From the NCBI GenBank assembly GCA_043819385.1, contig JBDREW010000015.1:1-28093 (forward strand): a DNA stretch of 28,093 bases, in the 5' to 3' direction. The notes beneath the pieces are model-generated. The model saw only the letters and a list, made by a program, of their open reading frames with translations, was not told the origin of the DNA and searched no databases. Positions 14,358 to 22,353 of the stretch are shown in pieces. The translations under genes were made by a program, and so were the position numbers. Source of the DNA: JBDREW01 sp043819385 (GTDB lineage: Bacteria > Patescibacteriota > Minisyncoccia > Minisyncoccales > GWA2-38-27). The first letter of the stretch is position 1. Each line of letters opens with the position of its first letter.

Positions 14358-15704
14358 ATGACTAACCAAGAATTATGGCAAACTGTTCTTGCCCAAATTC
14401 AACTTAATATTTCTCAAGCAAATTTTGCTACTTGGTTTAAAAATACTAAGATTACTTCATATAAAGAAGGCAAAATAAATGTTTCTGTTCCAAATTCTTT
14501 TGTCAAAGAATGGTTAGAAAATAAATATCACCAAAATATTTTTAAAATTCTACATAATTTAGATTGTAATATTAAAGAAATTTTATACCTTGTTGGTAAA
14601 GTAAATTCAATAATAGAACAAAAGCCAATCATTATGCCAGAAAATGATCAACTTGAATTTCAAGAATTTAAAATAAATAAAGAAACAAACCTTAATCCAA
14701 AATATGTATTTGAATCTCTTGTTGTCGGACCATTTAATGAATTACCTCATGCCGCGGCTACTGCAATCTGTGAAAATCCTGGATTTATTTATAACCCACT
14801 CTTTATTTATGGAGGGGTTGGATTAGGAAAAACCCATCTTTTACAAGCAATAGGCAATGAGGTTTTAAGAAAGTTTAAAAGAAAAAAAATAAGATATATT
14901 CCTTCAGAAAAATTTACTTCAGAAGTTGTTCAATCAATTAAAAATCATACAATAGATGCTTTTAAATCAAAATATAAGGCGATTGATGTTTTAATTATTG
15001 ATGATGTTCAATTTTTAGCTGGAAAAGAAAAAACTCAAGAAGAATTTTTTCATATTTTTAATGTCTTATATGAAAATAATAAACAAATTATAATTTCATC
15101 TGATTGCCCTCCAAAATCCATTAACTCTTTAGCCGAAAGATTAAGATCAAGATTCGAAGGTGGTATGATAGTTGATATTAGTAGTCCTGATACAGAAACA
15201 AGAACAGCTATTTTAAAAACAAAAGCTCAAGAAAAAAATGTTTCTTTTTCTGAAGAAGTTTTTCAATATATTGCTTCTACAATCCAAAAAAATATTAGAG
15301 AATTAGAGGGAGCTATTAATCGTTTGATTATTTACCAAAAACTAAATAATCAAGAACCAGATATTAATGTTGTAAAAAATCTTTTAAAAAATGTTCTTTC
15401 TTCTCCTTCAAAAATGGTAACTCCTAGATTAATAATCCAAAAAGTAGCTGAATTTTATGATTTAAAAGAAAAAGATCTTTTAGATTCATCAAGAAAAAAA
15501 GAAATTGTAAAACCAAGACAAATAGCAATGTATATATTAAGAGAAGAATTAAAAAGTTCTTTTCCATTTATTGGCAGAAAATTTGGTGGAAAAGATCACA
15601 CAACAGCTATTCATTCTTATAAAAAAATAGTTAATGAAATTGAAAAAGATCAAAGGTTAGCAGAAGAAATATCTTTAATGAAAGACAGAATATTTAATTC
15701 TTAA
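14358..15704 (+). CDS. dnaA: Chromosomal replication initiator DnaA
   Basis: The 448-aa protein has all four DnaA regions: an N-terminal interaction domain (MTNQELWQTVLAQIQLNISQ), a short linker (about 85-110), the AAA+ domain with Walker A GGVGLGKTH (152-160), Walker B VLIIDDVQFL (211-220) and the sensor segment LAERLRSRFEGG (258-269), and the DNA-binding domain with the signature GRKFGGKDHTTAIHSYKK (406-423). It opens the origin. DnaA-box-like sites lie on both sides. The stop codon is again followed by 7-bp-spaced words (TAATCAT, TAAATCT). Length is normal. Confidence 0.98.
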   Translation: MTNQELWQTVLAQIQLNISQANFATWFKNTKITSYKEGKINVSVPNSFVKEWLENKYHQNIFKILHNLDCNIKEILYLVGKVNSIIEQKPIIMPENDQLEFQEFKINKETNLNPKYVFESLVVGPFNELPHAAATAICENPGFIYNPLFIYGGVGLGKTHLLQAIGNEVLRKFKRKKIRYIPSEKFTSEVVQSIKNHTIDAFKSKYKAIDVLIIDDVQFLAGKEKTQEEFFHIFNVLYENNKQIIISSDCPPKSINSLAERLRSRFEGGMIVDISSPDTETRTAILKTKAQEKNVSFSEEVFQYIASTIQKNIRELEGAINRLIIYQKLNNQEPDINVVKNLLKNVLSSPSKMVTPRLIIQKVAEFYDLKEKDLLDSSRKKEIVKPRQIAMYILREELKSSFPFIGRKFGGKDHTTAIHSYKKIVNEIEKDQRLAEEISLMKDRIFNS

Positions 15705-15962
15705 TCATTAAATCTTACTTTATAAAGATGTGGAAAATATGTTAATAAATATGTTATTAAATTGTAAACTAAATTAGGGATAAAAAATGAATAAAGTTAT
15801 ATGATTAATTATCCACAACTTTATTTACTATTTCTTAACAAAAAATTCACCAGTTATTCCCCAAATAGAATGAGCTTAAAATAAAAGTTGTCCCCAACAC
15901 TAATAATAGTAATAAGTTAATTAAATAATTAATATAATTATTAAAAAAAGAAAATAATAAAT
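15705..15962. other. Probable replication origin, dnaA-dnaN gap
   Basis: This gap contains a perfect DnaA box TTATCCACA (15809-15817), TGTGGAAAA (15729-15737; reverse TTTTCCACA fits the TTWTNCACA consensus) and near matches such as TTATTCCCC (15854-15862). The last 60 bp before dnaN are almost pure A/T and could be the unwinding region. In many bacteria oriC lies in exactly this gap. GC-skew over the whole genome would decide. Confidence 0.65.
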
Positions 15963-17093
15963 ATGAAACTCGAAATACTACAAGAAAAATTAAAAAATGG
16001 ATTAAGTATTGTTGAAAAGATTTCTTCTAAATCTTTATCATTGCCTATTTTAAATAATATATTAATTTCTACTGAAAAGAATTTTTTGAATTTATCTGCT
16101 ACTGATTTAGAAATAGGTATTAATTGGTGGACATTAACTAAAATTGAAGAACAAGGGAAAATTACAATTCCTGCACGTTTGTTTTCTAGTTTTATTAGTT
16201 TACTTCCTAATCAAAAAATTAATATTTATTCAAAAGATAATAATCTTTTTATTGGATATGAAAAATATAAAACAGAAATAAAAGGATTATCTGCTGATGA
16301 ATTTCCTATTATTCCTAAAATTGAACAAGGCGAATTTATTATATTAGATTGTAATTCTCTTTGTCAAAGTTTGTCTCAAGTAGTTGATATTTCAGTTCCC
16401 TCTACGACAAGACCTGAAATATCTGGAATATATTTTTTATTTCAAAAAAATCAAATAACTATGGTTTCGACAGATAGTTTTAGATTAGGAGAAAAAAAGA
16501 TATTTTTAAAAGAAAACTCTAATTCAAAACAAGATTATTCTTTAATTATTCCTCAAAGAGCTATTAAAGAAATTATTAATATCTTTGGAGAGAAAAAAGG
16601 TAATTTAAAAATTTATTTTTCTCCAAATCAAGTAATGTTTGAACTTTTGATGGAAGAAACAGATCATCCTCAAATACAACTTATTTCTCGTTTGATTGAA
16701 GGAGAATATCCTAATTATAAAGAAATTATTCCTCCTAAACATACAACTCAAATTATTTTAGAAAGAAATGAACTTCTTAATCAAATTAAAACAGCTAGTT
16801 TATTTGGAGGAAAAATAAATGAAGTAAAATTAAAATCTGATCTTAAAAAAGGAGAATTAGAAATTTTTAGTCAAAGTTCTGATATTGGAAAACATGAATC
16901 AACTATTAAAGCTAAAATAGAAGGAGAAGAAGTTGAAGTTGCTTTTAATCATAGATTTTTATTAGATGGATTAATGAATATTAGAAGCGCTGAAATTATT
17001 TTAGAGCTTAATGGTGATTCAGGCCCAGGATTGTTAAAACCAGTAGGGGATGAAACATATTTGTATGTTGTTATGCCCATTAAAAATACATAA
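15963..17093 (+). CDS. dnaN: DNA polymerase III sliding clamp (beta subunit)
   Basis: The 376-aa protein shows the three-part clamp fold: an N-terminal domain with MKLEILQEKLKNGLSIVEKI and LPILNNILI, the middle with STTRPEISGIYFLFQKNQ (about 144-161) and VSTDSFRLGE, and a C-terminal domain ending PVGDETYLYVVMPIKNT, where the MPI(K/R) end is typical. It forms the ring that holds DNA polymerase on DNA. Its position right after dnaA is standard. The stop codon overlaps a heptamer array (17092-17119) which runs into a terminator. Confidence 0.97.
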   Translation: MKLEILQEKLKNGLSIVEKISSKSLSLPILNNILISTEKNFLNLSATDLEIGINWWTLTKIEEQGKITIPARLFSSFISLLPNQKINIYSKDNNLFIGYEKYKTEIKGLSADEFPIIPKIEQGEFIILDCNSLCQSLSQVVDISVPSTTRPEISGIYFLFQKNQITMVSTDSFRLGEKKIFLKENSNSKQDYSLIIPQRAIKEIINIFGEKKGNLKIYFSPNQVMFELLMEETDHPQIQLISRLIEGEYPNYKEIIPPKHTTQIILERNELLNQIKTASLFGGKINEVKLKSDLKKGELEIFSQSSDIGKHESTIKAKIEGEEVEVAFNHRFLLDGLMNIRSAEIILELNGDSGPGLLKPVGDETYLYVVMPIKNT

Positions 17094-17119
17094 CTCATAA
17101 CTTGGAACTTGGAACTTAA
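17092..17119 (+). repeat. Heptamer array at the dnaN stop codon
   Basis: The units are AACTCAT (17092-17098), AACTTGG (17099-17105), AACTTGG (17106-17112) and AACTTAA (17113-17119). The dnaN stop TAA (17091-17093) overlaps the first. Further TAA triplets at 17098 and 17117 fall in the other two frames. Confidence 0.85.
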
Positions 17120-17144
17120 AAAATCCAGCGAAAGCTGGGTTTTT
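17119..17144 (+). terminator. Rho-independent terminator of dnaN
   Basis: AAAAATCCAGC (17119-17129), a GAAA tetraloop and GCTGGGTTTTT (17134-17144) form a stable stem with a T-run. It is nearly the same hairpin as 11890-11914, and both follow AACTNNN heptamers. Confidence 0.88.
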
Positions 17145-17156
17145 AAGATAAAATCA

Positions 17157-17186
17157 TTGACATTTTTAGATATTGTGTGGTATAAT
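17157..17186 (+). promoter_or_regulatory. Strong sigma70-type promoter of the SPFH gene
   Basis: TTGACA (17157-17162), an 18-bp spacer ending TGTGTGG, and TATAAT (17181-17186) are both perfect hexamers. A leader of about 95 nt follows, with a hairpin ATCAAGGAAA/TTTTCTTGAT and the Shine-Dalgarno-like GGAAAGG (17270-17276) before the ATG at 17286. Confidence 0.8.
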
Positions 17187-17285
17187 ATAAGCAGAAAATA
17201 TCAAGGAAATTGTTTTCTTGATTAACTTAAACAGGTCTTAAATAGGCCTAAACAGAACCTTTATAATTTGGAAAGGTGTGAGACA

Positions 17286-18485
17286 ATGCCAGAAAATGAA
17301 AACACAAATGTAGAGAGCCAAGAATCAGGAGACGATCGTTGGTTGATTATGTTAATTTCCTTTGTTTTGGAAATTGGTTTAGTCACAGTTCTTTTCTATC
17401 TCATTTTCCCAATTACTTTTTTGGGAGGGATAGTTGGAATAATTGTTGCTTTCGGAGTTGTGCCAGTTTTAATTGTTTATTTCTGGTGGGCTCCCAACAA
17501 TCTTTGCTTCACTTTTGTTAATGAAGGAACAGTAAAAGTTGTTGTGCTTGGAGGTAAAGTTACAAACATTTTAATTCAAAAAGAGGAATATACCCTTGAT
17601 AATGATTGGAATGTTATTCCTGAGGATTCAGACCACAGAGAACTTTGGCATCCTTTGGGAGGGTTAAGATTTTATGGCGTTTGGCCATTATGTGATATTC
17701 ATCTCTATGATTTTTCATGGACAGCTATGTTGCAGAACGGTGAAATTAAGCCCCATGTAGATGAAACACTTGATTATGCACTTTTGATGGATGATGTTTA
17801 CTGGTTTGAAGTTCTAAAAGCAGAAGACAAAAATCGCTTGCCATTGAATTTGCAGGTCTTAGTTACAATGAGAATAGTCAACCCCTATAAGGCATTATTT
17901 GCTGTTCAGGATTGGTTAGAAGCAGTGATAGGTAGAATTCAGCCAGTTGTTCGTGACCGAATTACTCAGGCGACATATGAAGAGCTTACGATTAATCCTG
18001 AAGCGGTTGGGCATGCTATTTTTCATGGTCCTGGAGATCATTTTGATATTTTTAGAGACAGATATGGAGTGGATGTTGTAGCTTTAGAAATAAAAGAAAT
18101 TGATCCTCCTGATGATTTGCGCGAGATTACTCTTAGAGAGGTTACAGCGACAAGAGAAGCAGAAGCTACTATTGTTGCAGCAGAAGCAGGGGCAAAAGTT
18201 GTTGTTATTACAGCAAAAGCTAAAGCTGAAGAAGTTAGGATTGGAGCTGAAGCTGAAGCAAGAGCAGTAGAGATAGCAGCTACTGCAGAAGCAGGAAGAT
18301 TAGAAAAAGTCTATGGGGCAATTGATAAACAGGGTGAATTAGGAAAGTTGGCTCGAATACTGGAAGCATTGGAAGCATCTCCGGAAAATGGATCAAAATG
18401 GGTGGTTCCAATACCTGGAATACTTGACGGCTTGAGCCAGATTTTTTCTGGCAAGCAATCACCGCCGTTTGATCCACCGAAGTAA
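17286..18485 (+). CDS. SPFH/prohibitin-domain membrane protein
   Basis: I choose the ATG at 17286, which has a GGAAAGG ribosome site 9 bp upstream, over a TTG at 17268. The 399-aa protein has two membrane segments (about residues 19-43 and 45-68), then an SPFH/Band 7 domain (about 72-280: FVNEGTVKVVVLGGKV, later VVRDRITQATYEELTINPEA and VDVVALEIKEIDPPDDLRE), and an Ala/Glu-rich coiled coil (about 285-345). These proteins form large membrane-bound oligomers and scaffold proteases or membrane domains. The gene stands alone: own promoter, leader and terminator, with more G/C in third positions than neighbours. The strong Shine-Dalgarno site is unusual in this window. No NfeD or FtsH partner is adjacent. 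Confidence 0.87.
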   Translation: MPENENTNVESQESGDDRWLIMLISFVLEIGLVTVLFYLIFPITFLGGIVGIIVAFGVVPVLIVYFWWAPNNLCFTFVNEGTVKVVVLGGKVTNILIQKEEYTLDNDWNVIPEDSDHRELWHPLGGLRFYGVWPLCDIHLYDFSWTAMLQNGEIKPHVDETLDYALLMDDVYWFEVLKAEDKNRLPLNLQVLVTMRIVNPYKALFAVQDWLEAVIGRIQPVVRDRITQATYEELTINPEAVGHAIFHGPGDHFDIFRDRYGVDVVALEIKEIDPPDDLREITLREVTATREAEATIVAAEAGAKVVVITAKAKAEEVRIGAEAEARAVEIAATAEAGRLEKVYGAIDKQGELGKLARILEALEASPENGSKWVVPIPGILDGLSQIFSGKQSPPFDPPK

Positions 18486-18512
18486 AACCTAAAAGTTCTT
18501 AGATAGGAACTT

Positions 18513-18541
18513 AAAAGGGAAGTCGATGACTTCCCTTTTTT
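18513..18541 (+). terminator. Terminator of the SPFH gene
   Basis: AAAAGGGAAGTC (18513-18524) pairs with GACTTCCCTTTT (18528-18539) over GAT, followed by more T. A smaller hairpin AAGTTC/GAACTT (18493-18512) precedes it. Confidence 0.9.
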
Positions 18542-18554
18542 CATTTCCAATTTT

Positions 18555-18580
18555 AAAAGAGAATATTAATATTCTCTTTT
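18555..18580. terminator. AT-rich palindrome between convergent genes
   Basis: A 26-bp perfect palindrome reads AAAAGAGAATATT and its complement, with T-runs outside in both directions. It lies between the SPFH gene and the end of the leftward trbL-like gene, so it likely ends trbL transcripts. Confidence 0.65.
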
Positions 18581-18598
18581 TAAATGCTTAATACATAA

Positions 18599-18623
18599 TA
18601 CTAAATACTAAATACTAAATACT
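18599..18623. repeat. TACTAAA heptamer array at the trbL-like stop codon
   Basis: There are three exact TACTAAA units (18599-18619) plus TACT; the stop of the trbL-like gene (18623-18625) overlaps the array. On the coding strand, TAA is followed by TAG triplets at offsets 8, 15 and 22, which cover all three frames. Confidence 0.8.
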
Positions 18624-20977
18624 TATTTCTTTCCCTTAGGTGGTCGTTTATATCCTCCTGGACCTGTTGTACCTTTTGGTTTTTTTCCTGATCCCGAACC
18701 AATCCCCATCCCAAAAGGATGTTTCTTTTTTGAAGGAGGCGTTGTTCCAGCTCCAGCACCAGGAGTATATTGAGATCCGCCACCCGGAGGAGTTGATTTA
18801 CTACTGTCTGAAACTAAACTTGCTAAATATTGTGGAGCTTTCCAATCATTACCCCACATTTTTGGATCAGATAATCCTTTAAAGTATCCTGCTTTGCCAT
18901 ATTCTTTTTCTAAATATTTTACATATTCTCTTACAGCATCATCCATTCCTGTTTCTTTATCCATACTTGCATCTCCCTCTTGATGTTCTCCTATTTTATT
19001 CATAAGATCTTTATTTTTATTTAGAAATTCAGAATATGCTTTGTTCATTCCTTCCATAGATGCTTTTTGTCCTTGTTTAACTGTTCTATGTATTTGTATC
19101 CATCTATCTTTATCAAATTCAGCCATAGCAGGCTCTATAATATTTATATTTTTTAATGTTCCGGGTTCCATTTTGGCAATATGTTGTCCTCTTGATTCTT
19201 CTAATGCTTTTTGTATTGATTGTTTAGGAGATAAGGTCTTATATCCTGGTATATTTTGACCTGCTGCAATAGCAGCTAATCGAGGATCAGATCTTAAAAA
19301 AGAGCTTAAAAAACCTGATTTGAATAATGATTGAAATGGGCTTTCCATTATCTTTTTAAATTCTTTATCTTCCATAAGATCATTATCTGTAACATCTTTA
19401 ACATTTTTACCTAATCTTTCGGCAATTCCCTTGCCAAAATATTTTTTACCATCTTTAAATATATCATCAGCATCTCCTACATCAATAGTCTGTTTTAATC
19501 TTCCAGCAGCTTCTTTTCCTATTACTTTTTTAGTAAATACATCTGTTAAATTTGTTGGAGTAGAATATTTTTTTGCTTCTTCTTGAGATTTTAATACATC
19601 AGGACGAATTTCTCCATAATCTTTAATTTTTTGAGGAAAAAACCATCTAGCAATAGGTATTTTTTCTGTAACTGTTTTGCTTGCCCATCCAGCTAAATCT
19701 TTTATTTTTGTTTGTTCCTCGATCCATGGTTTAGCTCCTCCCCATACTTTTTTACCCATCCATCCCATTGCTCTTTTAGGGGCCTTATATCCCAACCATC
19801 CCATTGCTTTTTGAGGAGCCCTAGCTCCGATTGTGGTTAAGGCGCCTGCTCCCATAGCTGATGTTTGAAGTCCAAAAAGTAATCCAATAAAAAGAAAAGC
19901 AACTGGAACAACAAATATAAATATACTTGCGCCTGTACTTAAATTTGCAACAGAATATCCAAGTTTGTCTGTTTGACTTGCTAATGTTTCTCCTAAATAA
20001 AGAAAAAACATACAAGTAACTCCAATTAAAGACCATTGAATCATCTGGTTCCACCATATATTAAAATATTTTTGAGTGGCTGGTAAAATATACGAAACAA
20101 AAGCAAGTGGAGATAAAATAACTAAAATCCAAATAGCAATATATCTTACTGCAAAAATTAAAGCAAATAAAAGATAAACAATGGCCATTATAAAATTAAT
20201 TATGGCAAGGGCTGTTATTTTTCCTACTTTTTCCATTAATCCAGCTCTTGTTGAATCTCTTGTTCCAGCAGAGCTTGTAGCTTCCCACAGACCTGCTGCT
20301 TCTTTGTCAAAAGAATCCTTAGCTTTTGATACTAAGTTTGCACCAACGCTTGTTTCTCCATTGTCTCCTGCCAAAGCATTAAGAAAAAAATTCATAGAGA
20401 TATTTCCTGCATCAACAATTAATCCACAAATAACAGGAGCAAAGTTTACCAATAGAGCTATGATAATAAAAGTTACTAATATTTTTCTATCTTGATATTT
20501 ATCTAATCTTAAAATAGTTGCCAAAGCAATCCAAACAAGAACAAGAACAAGAGTCATATTAACAAATCCTTGAGTAACACTTAATCCAGTTGCAATTATT
20601 GGATTATCAGCAGGATTAGTGTAGCTAATATTAATAAAATTATCGCTTAATACCCATCTGGCAAGAGAGGAAGTGAGAGTAGCAAAAGTAAGGGTGACCA
20701 TTCCTATTGCCCACGGAACTGCTCCTATTAATGTTGAAACAATAGATTCTGGCAAGGACCACAAAGTATCCATCCATCCAGGTTCAGATTCTGCGCTTGT
20801 TGACGGTGTTATAGTAGGGTTATCTATATCAAAGTCCCATGGAGTTTGAGCTTGTACTGGAGATAATTGGTAAAAAAATAAATTAGCAAAAAGAAATAAA
20901 AATAAAAAACAAAAAAGCTTTTTTTTGTTTTTCAACAAAAGAGAAAAATCAAAGATTTTTAACAATTTTTTAATCAT
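18623..20977 (-). CDS. TrbL/VirB6-like type IV secretion membrane protein
   Basis: The 784-aa protein has a signal sequence (about residues 18-43, ending SPVQAQ), then about six to eight hydrophobic segments between residues 78 and 375, including VNMTLVLVLVWIALATI, ILVTFIIIALLVNFAPVICG and IFIFVVPVAFLFIGLLFGLQ. A long soluble, Lys/Gly/Pro-rich C-terminal part (about 385-784) carries repeated AMGWLGYKAPKRAMGWMGKK near 395-410 and a PPGGG..TGPGGYKRPPKGKK tail. VirB6/TrbL proteins form the inner-membrane channel of type IV secretion. The hydrophobic core and the other secretion genes in the window support the call. Similar long proteins are common in Parcubacteria. It is apart from the main cluster, with a heptamer array at its stop. 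Confidence 0.82.
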   Translation of the reverse strand: MIKKLLKIFDFSLLLKNKKKLFCFLFLFLFANLFFYQLSPVQAQTPWDFDIDNPTITPSTSAESEPGWMDTLWSLPESIVSTLIGAVPWAIGMVTLTFATLTSSLARWVLSDNFINISYTNPADNPIIATGLSVTQGFVNMTLVLVLVWIALATILRLDKYQDRKILVTFIIIALLVNFAPVICGLIVDAGNISMNFFLNALAGDNGETSVGANLVSKAKDSFDKEAAGLWEATSSAGTRDSTRAGLMEKVGKITALAIINFIMAIVYLLFALIFAVRYIAIWILVILSPLAFVSYILPATQKYFNIWWNQMIQWSLIGVTCMFFLYLGETLASQTDKLGYSVANLSTGASIFIFVVPVAFLFIGLLFGLQTSAMGAGALTTIGARAPQKAMGWLGYKAPKRAMGWMGKKVWGGAKPWIEEQTKIKDLAGWASKTVTEKIPIARWFFPQKIKDYGEIRPDVLKSQEEAKKYSTPTNLTDVFTKKVIGKEAAGRLKQTIDVGDADDIFKDGKKYFGKGIAERLGKNVKDVTDNDLMEDKEFKKIMESPFQSLFKSGFLSSFLRSDPRLAAIAAGQNIPGYKTLSPKQSIQKALEESRGQHIAKMEPGTLKNINIIEPAMAEFDKDRWIQIHRTVKQGQKASMEGMNKAYSEFLNKNKDLMNKIGEHQEGDASMDKETGMDDAVREYVKYLEKEYGKAGYFKGLSDPKMWGNDWKAPQYLASLVSDSSKSTPPGGGSQYTPGAGAGTTPPSKKKHPFGMGIGSGSGKKPKGTTGPGGYKRPPKGKK

Positions 20978-21017
20978 TAATATATTCTACCAAAAAATAA
21001 GTTATTAACATATGTGG

Positions 21018-21050
21018 AAAACAATTAAAAATTATATTTTTAATTGTTTT
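21018..21050. promoter_or_regulatory. AT-rich 15-bp stem hairpin upstream of the trbL-like gene
   Basis: AAAACAATTAAAAAT (21018-21032) pairs perfectly with 21036-21050 over a 3-nt loop, 41 bp upstream of the leftward ATG. It overlaps a DnaA-box-like 9-mer. A role as operator or terminator is possible. Confidence 0.45.
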
Positions 21051-21224
21051 CTAATTTTGAATTATTAATTTTGAATTTTGAATAAATTTTTAATGACTTA
21101 ATTTTGAATTCCCGAGACCCGATCTCTATTATTAAAACTCATAATTTAGAACTTATAACTTTTTAAAATCTGACTTTTTTTATCTTTCCTTTCTTTCTAT
21201 TTTGATTTTTGATTTTTCTATTTT

Positions 21225-21300
21225 TCTTCCTTTCCTTCCCCCCGAGACCCGACCTCTAAAAAACTTCCTCTCCCTCTCGAAGAGAGGTCGGGTCTCTACC
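21225..21300 (-). repeat. GAGGTCGGG-family hairpin repeat, reverse copy
   Basis: An outer 14-bp perfect stem GAGACCCGACCTCT (21244-21257) pairs with 21283-21296. Inside is CTTCCTCTCCCTCTCGAAG, the reverse of the core seen at 6259-6283. A stray CCCGAGACCCGATCTCT piece lies at 21112-21127. Confidence 0.78.
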
Positions 21301-21325
21301 AACTTTCCCTTTTTTATCTTTTATT

Positions 21326-22162
21326 TTAGTTTGTTTCTAAACTATGAGATAATCCAATCCAATCTTCAATAGTGAGTGTTTCAGCTCTTTGTTTTGGATT
21401 AATATTATTTTTTAAAAGTATTTTCTCAATTTTTTCTTTATCTATTTGTAAATTTTTAGATAAATTATTGATAAGTTGTTTTCTTGGTTGGGAAAATCCT
21501 GCTTTAATTATTTTAAAAAATAATTTTTTTTCAATTAAACTTTTATAATTATCAATAGGAGTAAGTTTAATAATTGAACTTTCAACTTTTGGTCTTGGAT
21601 AAAATGAATTACTTGGGATGCGAGATATAATTTCTGGTTTGCTAAAAAATTGAATTGAAATAGCTAATATATTTGATTTTGGAGGTTTAGCGCAAATTCT
21701 TTGAGCAACTTCTTTTTGAATAATAAAAATTAATTCTTTTGGAGGAATTTGGAGTTCTAAAAAATTTCTAATTACAGGGCTGGTGATATAAAAAGGTAGA
21801 TTGCCTACAATCTTAGAACTTTGAACTTGAAACTTGGTACTTGAAAGATTTAATTTGAGAATATCGTTGTTAATTATTTCAAGATTTTTAAAATCTTTTA
21901 GATTATCTTTTAAGATTTCACTTATTTTTTGATCTTTCTCAACAGCAACCACTTGTTTAGCTTTTTTGCACAATTCCTGAGTAATGGTTCCAATACCAGA
22001 TCCAACTTCTAAAATAGTGTCATTTGATTGGATATCAATTGTTTTGATAAATTTTTTAAGAATTATTTCATCAATTAAAAAATTTTGACCCAATCCTTTG
22101 GATAATTTAATTTTATTTTTTTCTAATAATTCTTTTATATCTTTTTTAGAAAGTAAATTCAT
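21326..22162 (-). CDS. rsmA: 16S rRNA dimethyladenosine transferase
   Basis: The 278-aa protein makes the two dimethyladenosines near the 3' end of 16S rRNA. It has KGLGQNFLID (22-31), the SAM-binding ILEVGSGIGTITQEL (50-64), VAVEKDQ (72-78), and the catalytic motif GNLPFYITSPV (120-130), with NLPF where NLPY is usual. The C-terminal helical domain is complete (KAGFSQPRKQLINNL and KQRAETLTIEDW). Residues 106-117 (LSSTKFQVQSSK) are coded by five decayed TTCCAAG heptamers, an in-frame insertion by the genome's repeat just before the catalytic motif. Length is otherwise normal. Confidence 0.96.
   Translation of the reverse strand: MNLLSKKDIKELLEKNKIKLSKGLGQNFLIDEIILKKFIKTIDIQSNDTILEVGSGIGTITQELCKKAKQVVAVEKDQKISEILKDNLKDFKNLEIINNDILKLNLSSTKFQVQSSKIVGNLPFYITSPVIRNFLELQIPPKELIFIIQKEVAQRICAKPPKSNILAISIQFFSKPEIISRIPSNSFYPRPKVESSIIKLTPIDNYKSLIEKKLFFKIIKAGFSQPRKQLINNLSKNLQIDKEKIEKILLKNNINPKQRAETLTIEDWIGLSHSLETN
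21812..21846 (-). repeat. Decayed heptamer array inside rsmA
   Basis: On the coding strand the five units are TTTCAAG, TACCAAG, TTTCAAG, TTCAAAG and TTCTAAG. Each is one base away from TTCCAAG. All 35 bp are translated, giving LSSTKFQVQSSK. Confidence 0.85.
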
Positions 22163-22227
22163 TAATCTATTTTAACATAAATTAAAAAATATAAATTTTA
22201 ATTTATGTCAGTTGGGGAAAAAAGGTA

Positions 22228-22255
22228 TTGACATTTTTGCAGGTAAATATATGAT
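22228..22255 (+). promoter_or_regulatory. Candidate promoter of the LysM/M23 gene
   Basis: TTGACA (22228-22233), a 16-bp spacer and TATGAT (22250-22255) lie about 100 bp before the ATG at 22354. The leader has no clear ribosome site. Confidence 0.65.
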
Positions 22256-22353
22256 TATAAAATGGACTAAAAATAAATTAGATATTTTTTCTTTATAATT
22301 TTTAGATATTAATTATTATACAGGGATTTCTAATAAGTTTTTCATTCTTATTA

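Larger units (their letters stand above)
20978..21325. other. Intergenic region upstream of the trbL-like gene
   Basis: The 348 bp hold a DnaA-box-like TGTGGAAAA (21013-21021), a perfect 15-bp-stem hairpin of A/T bases (21018-21050), degenerate heptamers (TTTTGAA twice near 21063-21085; AACTCAT, AATTTAG, AACTTAT near 21137-21157) and a GAGGTCGGG-family hairpin (21225-21300). No gene is seen. The hairpin is just ahead of the trbL-like start, so it could influence its transcription. Confidence 0.6.

Noticed and set aside
17268..17285. TTG start for the SPFH gene
   Set aside because: It would place the Shine-Dalgarno sequence GGAAAGG inside the coding part; the ATG at 17286 is at the right distance.
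18311..18550. Antisense open frames over the SPFH coiled coil
   Set aside because: They are the reverse reading of an Ala/Glu-rich coiled coil and show no family features.
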